From an uncultured beta proteobacterium (GTDB lineage Bacteria; Pseudomonadota; Gammaproteobacteria; Burkholderiales; Burkholderiaceae_C), in contig CAIQEX010000729.1 in the NCBI GenBank assembly GCA_903870955.1, forward strand, positions 1 through 9,250: a stretch of DNA of 9,250 nucleotides, in the 5' to 3' direction. The notes below the pieces were generated by a model. It had not been told where the DNA came from. It made no database searches and was given only the letters and a program-made list of their open reading frames with translations. A program made the position numbers and the translations under genes. Positions 6,223 through 9,250 of this stretch are shown here, in pieces; position 1 is the first letter of the stretch, and each line of letters starts with the position of its first letter.

Positions 6223-8272
6223 ACTGGATTGGTATCTGAATCGATACGCCTGTGACTTCCACGCGGGCGTTGAAGGTCGACTGTCCTGCAGAAAATGCGA
6301 AGCGGTCGACGGCAGCATCTGGCAAAACCGATGCGCTGTCGGTCAGAACGTTCAAACCGGGCCAACCATCGCGCAGCCAAAGCGTGCCGTTTGGAATGCG
6401 CTCCGTAACCTGTGCGCGGGCATGGAGTTCGCCATGCGCGTTATGGACCCGGATGGGTGCCCCATCCGTCAGCCCACGTGCGCGAGCGTCCGCAGTGGAG
6501 ATCCAGACCCGCGGCTCCAGCTCACGGCGGGCGAGCGTTGGCAGTTCGCGTCCGTTGTTGTAGAAGCTGTGAAAGTGCGCAAGCGTTCGCCCCTGCGAAA
6601 GCGTGAGGGGGTAGCGGGAATCTGCTTCCATGTCAGATGCGCCAGTCCACCCAGGCAGGGCTGGCAGTCCAAGACGTGCGGCGTCTTCTGAGTAGAACTC
6701 GATTTTTCGCGAGGGTGTGTCGAACTCCAGCGTCGGATTGGCGACTTGGGATATCCGCAGTTCACCGATGCTCCCCTGGGCGCGAAGAGAGGCCACTGTG
6801 GCGTGCCCGGTGGCCGGATGGTCGAGGATGGCGTCGAGCAAGGCCTCGTCAGAGGCCCACGGGAAGTAGCCTTCCAACCCCAGGCGAGTGGCCAGTTCGC
6901 GCATCACCCAGGTGGCAGGCTTGGTCTCGCCAGCCGCCGCAAGCGCCGGCTCCATGAGGTAGAGGTGCGTGAACGCAGACTTGCAGCCCAGCTCTTCCAG
7001 CCATGCAGTGGACGGTAAAACGACATCGGCAAAGCGCCTGGCAGTGTCGTTGAGAAAGAGGTCGTAGCTCACCACCAGACTTGTTCGGGCGAGACCTTCG
7101 GCAACCCGGTTTGAATCGGCAAAGGAGGACAGCATGTTGGTGCCCATGAGCAGCATGTTTGCGATGCGGCCATCGTGCAGGGCCTCCAGCACCGTCGACA
7201 TCTGGTTGGGTAGGGAAGTGCCCGGAGTTCGGCGCCCCGCCTCGATGACGCTGGCCAACCCCCGACCATGCGCAGAAGCACCGTGGCGTGGGCCGAAGCC
7301 AGCGCCCGGGATGCCGACGTTGCCCGTCAACCCCGGCAGGCATGCGATGGCTCGCGAAGCCTGCCAGCCGTTGTCTCCCTTGTGCATCGAACTGCCGCCG
7401 AGCACGATCATGCCCGGCTTGGTGCTGGCGTAGAGGCGCGCCAGCACAACAATGCGTTCAGCCGCGATGCCGGTGACGCCAGCCGCCCACTGCGGTGAGA
7501 ACTGGCGCACATGCTCGGCAAGGGCCGCGAAACCGACGGTGTGCGACGCGACAAACTCCGCATCGAACAGTTGCTCGGCGCAGATCACGTGCATCAGCGC
7601 CAGCGCCAGTGCACCGTCGGTTCCAGGGCGCAGCAGCAGCACCTCTTCGGCCTTGGCGGTGGCCTCGGTCTGGCGCACGTCGACGGCCACGATCCGTGCG
7701 CCGCGCGCACGGGCTGCATTGACGAAGCGTGCGGTGTTGGGCTGACTGGCAAAGTTGGCGCCCCAAAGCAGGATCAAGCGTGCGTGCTCGCCCATGTCCT
7801 CCTTGGTGTGGGTCTCCTGCATGCCCGTAAGCGCCAAGCCGAAGGCACCCAGTCCCCAGCAGATCATGGTCGGATTGAAGAACTGGCTGCCGTGGAAGTT
7901 CGCAAAGCGCGCGAACAGTTGCGCACTGACACGCGTGCCGTAATTGGTCGTGAATGTGCCATGCCCGGGCCAGATCGCCGTGGCCTGCGGCGGATGGGCG
8001 GTGAGTGCCGTCGTGATGCGTTCCAGGGCTTCGTCCCATGTGGCCCGGCGGAACGGGTCTTCACGCCGATCGCGTACCAATGGGTAGAGCAGGCGCCCGG
8101 GATTGTCGAACACCTCGCGCGCGGCCTGGCCTCGAACACACAGAAAGCCGCGACTGTCCGGGTTGTCCGGGTCGCCCCGCACGACGACGACCTTGTTCTC
8201 CTCGACCTCGACGATCATTCCGCACAACGTTGGATGGCAGCTCATGGGACACATCGTGCGTGTAGACGTCAT
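6221..8272 (-). CDS. Molybdopterin-dependent oxidoreductase, DMSO-reductase superfamily
   Basis: 683 residues from an ATG preceded by AAGGAG (complement of 8279-8284) at 6 nt. The N-terminal 4Fe-4S segment has cysteines 8, 12, 17 and 45 (C-x3-C-x4-C-x27-C), followed by GDPDNPDSRGFLCVRG. The molybdopterin domain runs to about 460, and a C-terminal dinucleotide-binding barrel (about 560-675) starts near SQGRTLAHFHS and ends with an F-AGQS-FNA motif. Cys138 (NPTMICWG) sits where superfamily members carry the Mo/W ligand Cys or Sec, so a Cys ligand is inferred. There is no twin-arginine signal, so the enzyme is probably cytoplasmic. No iron-sulfur or membrane-anchor subunit is adjacent: the gene on its 3' side is convergent and the one on its 5' side is a chemoreceptor. 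Substrate and electron partner are unknown; the sequence does not decide among the many members annotated only as formate-dehydrogenase-like or anaerobic dehydrogenases. Confidence 0.9.
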   Translation of the reverse strand: MTSTRTMCPMSCHPTLCGMIVEVEENKVVVVRGDPDNPDSRGFLCVRGQAAREVFDNPGRLLYPLVRDRREDPFRRATWDEALERITTALTAHPPQATAIWPGHGTFTTNYGTRVSAQLFARFANFHGSQFFNPTMICWGLGAFGLALTGMQETHTKEDMGEHARLILLWGANFASQPNTARFVNAARARGARIVAVDVRQTEATAKAEEVLLLRPGTDGALALALMHVICAEQLFDAEFVASHTVGFAALAEHVRQFSPQWAAGVTGIAAERIVVLARLYASTKPGMIVLGGSSMHKGDNGWQASRAIACLPGLTGNVGIPGAGFGPRHGASAHGRGLASVIEAGRRTPGTSLPNQMSTVLEALHDGRIANMLLMGTNMLSSFADSNRVAEGLARTSLVVSYDLFLNDTARRFADVVLPSTAWLEELGCKSAFTHLYLMEPALAAAGETKPATWVMRELATRLGLEGYFPWASDEALLDAILDHPATGHATVASLRAQGSIGELRISQVANPTLEFDTPSRKIEFYSEDAARLGLPALPGWTGASDMEADSRYPLTLSQGRTLAHFHSFYNNGRELPTLARRELEPRVWISTADARARGLTDGAPIRVHNAHGELHARAQVTERIPNGTLWLRDGWPGLNVLTDSASVLPDAAVDRFAFSAGQSTFNARVEVTGVSIQIPIQ

Positions 8273-8382
8273 CAGGGTCTCCTTGAAGTCTGGTTAGCAG
8301 GCTGGGTATGTCCTGACGCTGCTTGAAGCTGACGGACCGCCACCCCCCATTGGGGCAGCACAACACACGCGGCGGCTATCAA

Positions 8383-9250
8383 CTATCCGACCCTGAAGCG
8401 GGCAATTTGCTCGGTCAGGTGGACCGCTTGGTCGCTCAGCGATTCGGAAGAGGCGCTGGTTTCTTCGACCAGTGTGGCGTTTTGTTGGGTGTGGGTGTCA
8501 AGTTGGGCGATGGCATTGACGACCTCATCGACTTCAGCCGCCTGGCCTCGGGTGGCCTCGGCAATGTTGCCCAGGAAGAGGTTGATCTGCTTGGCGTTGG
8601 CGACAATCTCGGACATCACGTACCCGGCGTTTTCCACCAGCGAGGTGCCTGTGGAAACCTTTTCCACGCTGGTGGAAATCAACTGCTTAATCTCGCGCGC
8701 TGCCGTGGCGCTGCGCCCGGCCAGGCTTCGCACCTCGGAGGCGACCACGGCAAAGCCACGGCCGGACTCGCCGGCACGGGCAGCTTCCACCGCCGCATTC
8801 AGCGCAAGGATGTTGGTCTGAAAGGCAATGCCGTCAATCACGCCAATGATTTCATTGATGCGTGTCGAAGAAGTTTGAATTTCCCGCATGGTGGTCACCA
8901 CCGTGGATATCGCCCGACCACCTTGTTCTGCAACCTCCGCATTGCCATTGGCCAGAACCGCGGCCTCCTGCGTGCGGGCTGCAGACTCCTTGACCTTGGT
9001 GCTGATTTCAGCCACGGCAATGGCCTGATGCCCCAGGTTGAAAGCCGCTTCTTCGGTGCGCTGCGACAAGTCCATGCTGGCTCTGGAGACTTCCGAACTG
9101 GTGCTGGACAATTCGCGGGCCGAATGACGCACCCGACGTATCAGGTCATTCATCGAGTCGTAGACTTTGTGCAGGTCCAGAATCAAACGCGCCGGTTCGT
9201 CTTTGCCCCGTGGCTCCACAGGCCGGTGCCGCAGGTCGCCCTGTGCAAGC
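8383..9250 (-). CDS. Methyl-accepting chemotaxis protein, 5' partial
   Basis: Reading is open through the right edge; 288 residues are visible. A GTG at 9219 is not the start, because the ten codons upstream encode the end of a HAMP domain ([10 protein letters not shown], continuing to the KDE and L-x2-L-x6-M pattern). Then comes a long coiled-coil signalling domain. Its hairpin tip, at about 133-161 of the fragment, has the diagnostic run [22 protein letters not shown], which binds CheA and CheW. The sensor and membrane segments lie outside the window, so the stimulus cannot be guessed. The C-terminus ends at IARFRVG with no NWETF-type pentapeptide, so it lacks the usual CheR/CheB tether. 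It reads in the same direction as the molybdoenzyme gene, 110 nt upstream, with no clear terminator or promoter between them. Confidence 0.95.
   Translation of the reverse strand, partial: LAQGDLRHRPVEPRGKDEPARLILDLHKVYDSMNDLIRRVRHSARELSSTSSEVSRASMDLSQRTEEAAFNLGHQAIAVAEISTKVKESAARTQEAAVLANGNAEVAEQGGRAISTVVTTMREIQTSSTRINEIIGVIDGIAFQTNILALNAAVEAARAGESGRGFAVVASEVRSLAGRSATAAREIKQLISTSVEKVSTGTSLVENAGYVMSEIVANAKQINLFLGNIAEATRGQAAEVDEVVNAIAQLDTHTQQNATLVEETSASSESLSDQAVHLTEQIARFRVG

Noticed and set aside
6057..6380. 107-residue minus-strand frame at the molybdoenzyme 3' end
   Set aside because: Mostly overlaps the molybdoenzyme gene out of frame; the remainder has no recognised family or ribosome site.
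7511..8326. 271-residue plus-strand frame
   Set aside because: Antisense to the well-supported molybdoenzyme; no family pattern and no ribosome site.
8345..8355. CCCCATTGGGG hairpin between chemoreceptor and molybdoenzyme
   Set aside because: Only 4 bp with a 3-nt loop and no T-run in the direction of transcription; not enough for a terminator.

Overview
The window reads as a GC-rich proteobacterial chromosome. Codon use, the Shine-Dalgarno sites and the gene families (four-domain dimethylglycine/sarcosine dehydrogenase, non-pyrrolysine MttB homologue, PilZ domain, MCP) suggest a Burkholderiales betaproteobacterium, perhaps Comamonadaceae. That placement is an inference from style, not from a marker gene.

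Left part (1-3688, + strand): a methylamine-catabolism pair. The 3' end of a large FAD/folate-type dimethylglycine/sarcosine dehydrogenase is followed after 24 nt by a complete trimethylamine-methyltransferase (MttB) superfamily protein with no in-frame amber codon. Together they suggest removal of methyl groups from a quaternary or tertiary amine such as glycine betaine or dimethylglycine. No corrinoid protein is visible.

Middle (3689-4831, + strand): a 66-bp spacer holding a perfect 11-bp inverted repeat, then a soluble class IIIb-type nucleotide cyclase fused to a C-terminal PilZ domain. The fusion could let c-di-GMP control cAMP synthesis in one polypeptide.

Right-centre (4832-6220): a visibly AT-richer segment. 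It has a 431-bp gene-poor gap containing a large imperfect hairpin and a plausible sigma-70 promoter. This is followed by a small secreted TPR protein and a short spacer with several small stem-loops between convergent genes.

Right part (6221-9250, - strand): a cytoplasmic-type molybdopterin/4Fe-4S oxidoreductase of the DMSO-reductase superfamily, substrate unknown and no partner subunit in view. Upstream of it lies the 3' part of a methyl-accepting chemotaxis protein that runs off the window.

No tRNA, rRNA, CRISPR array, intact insertion sequence or phage gene was seen. The most distinctive items are the cyclase-PilZ fusion with its inverted-repeat leader and the MttB homologue/dehydrogenase pair.
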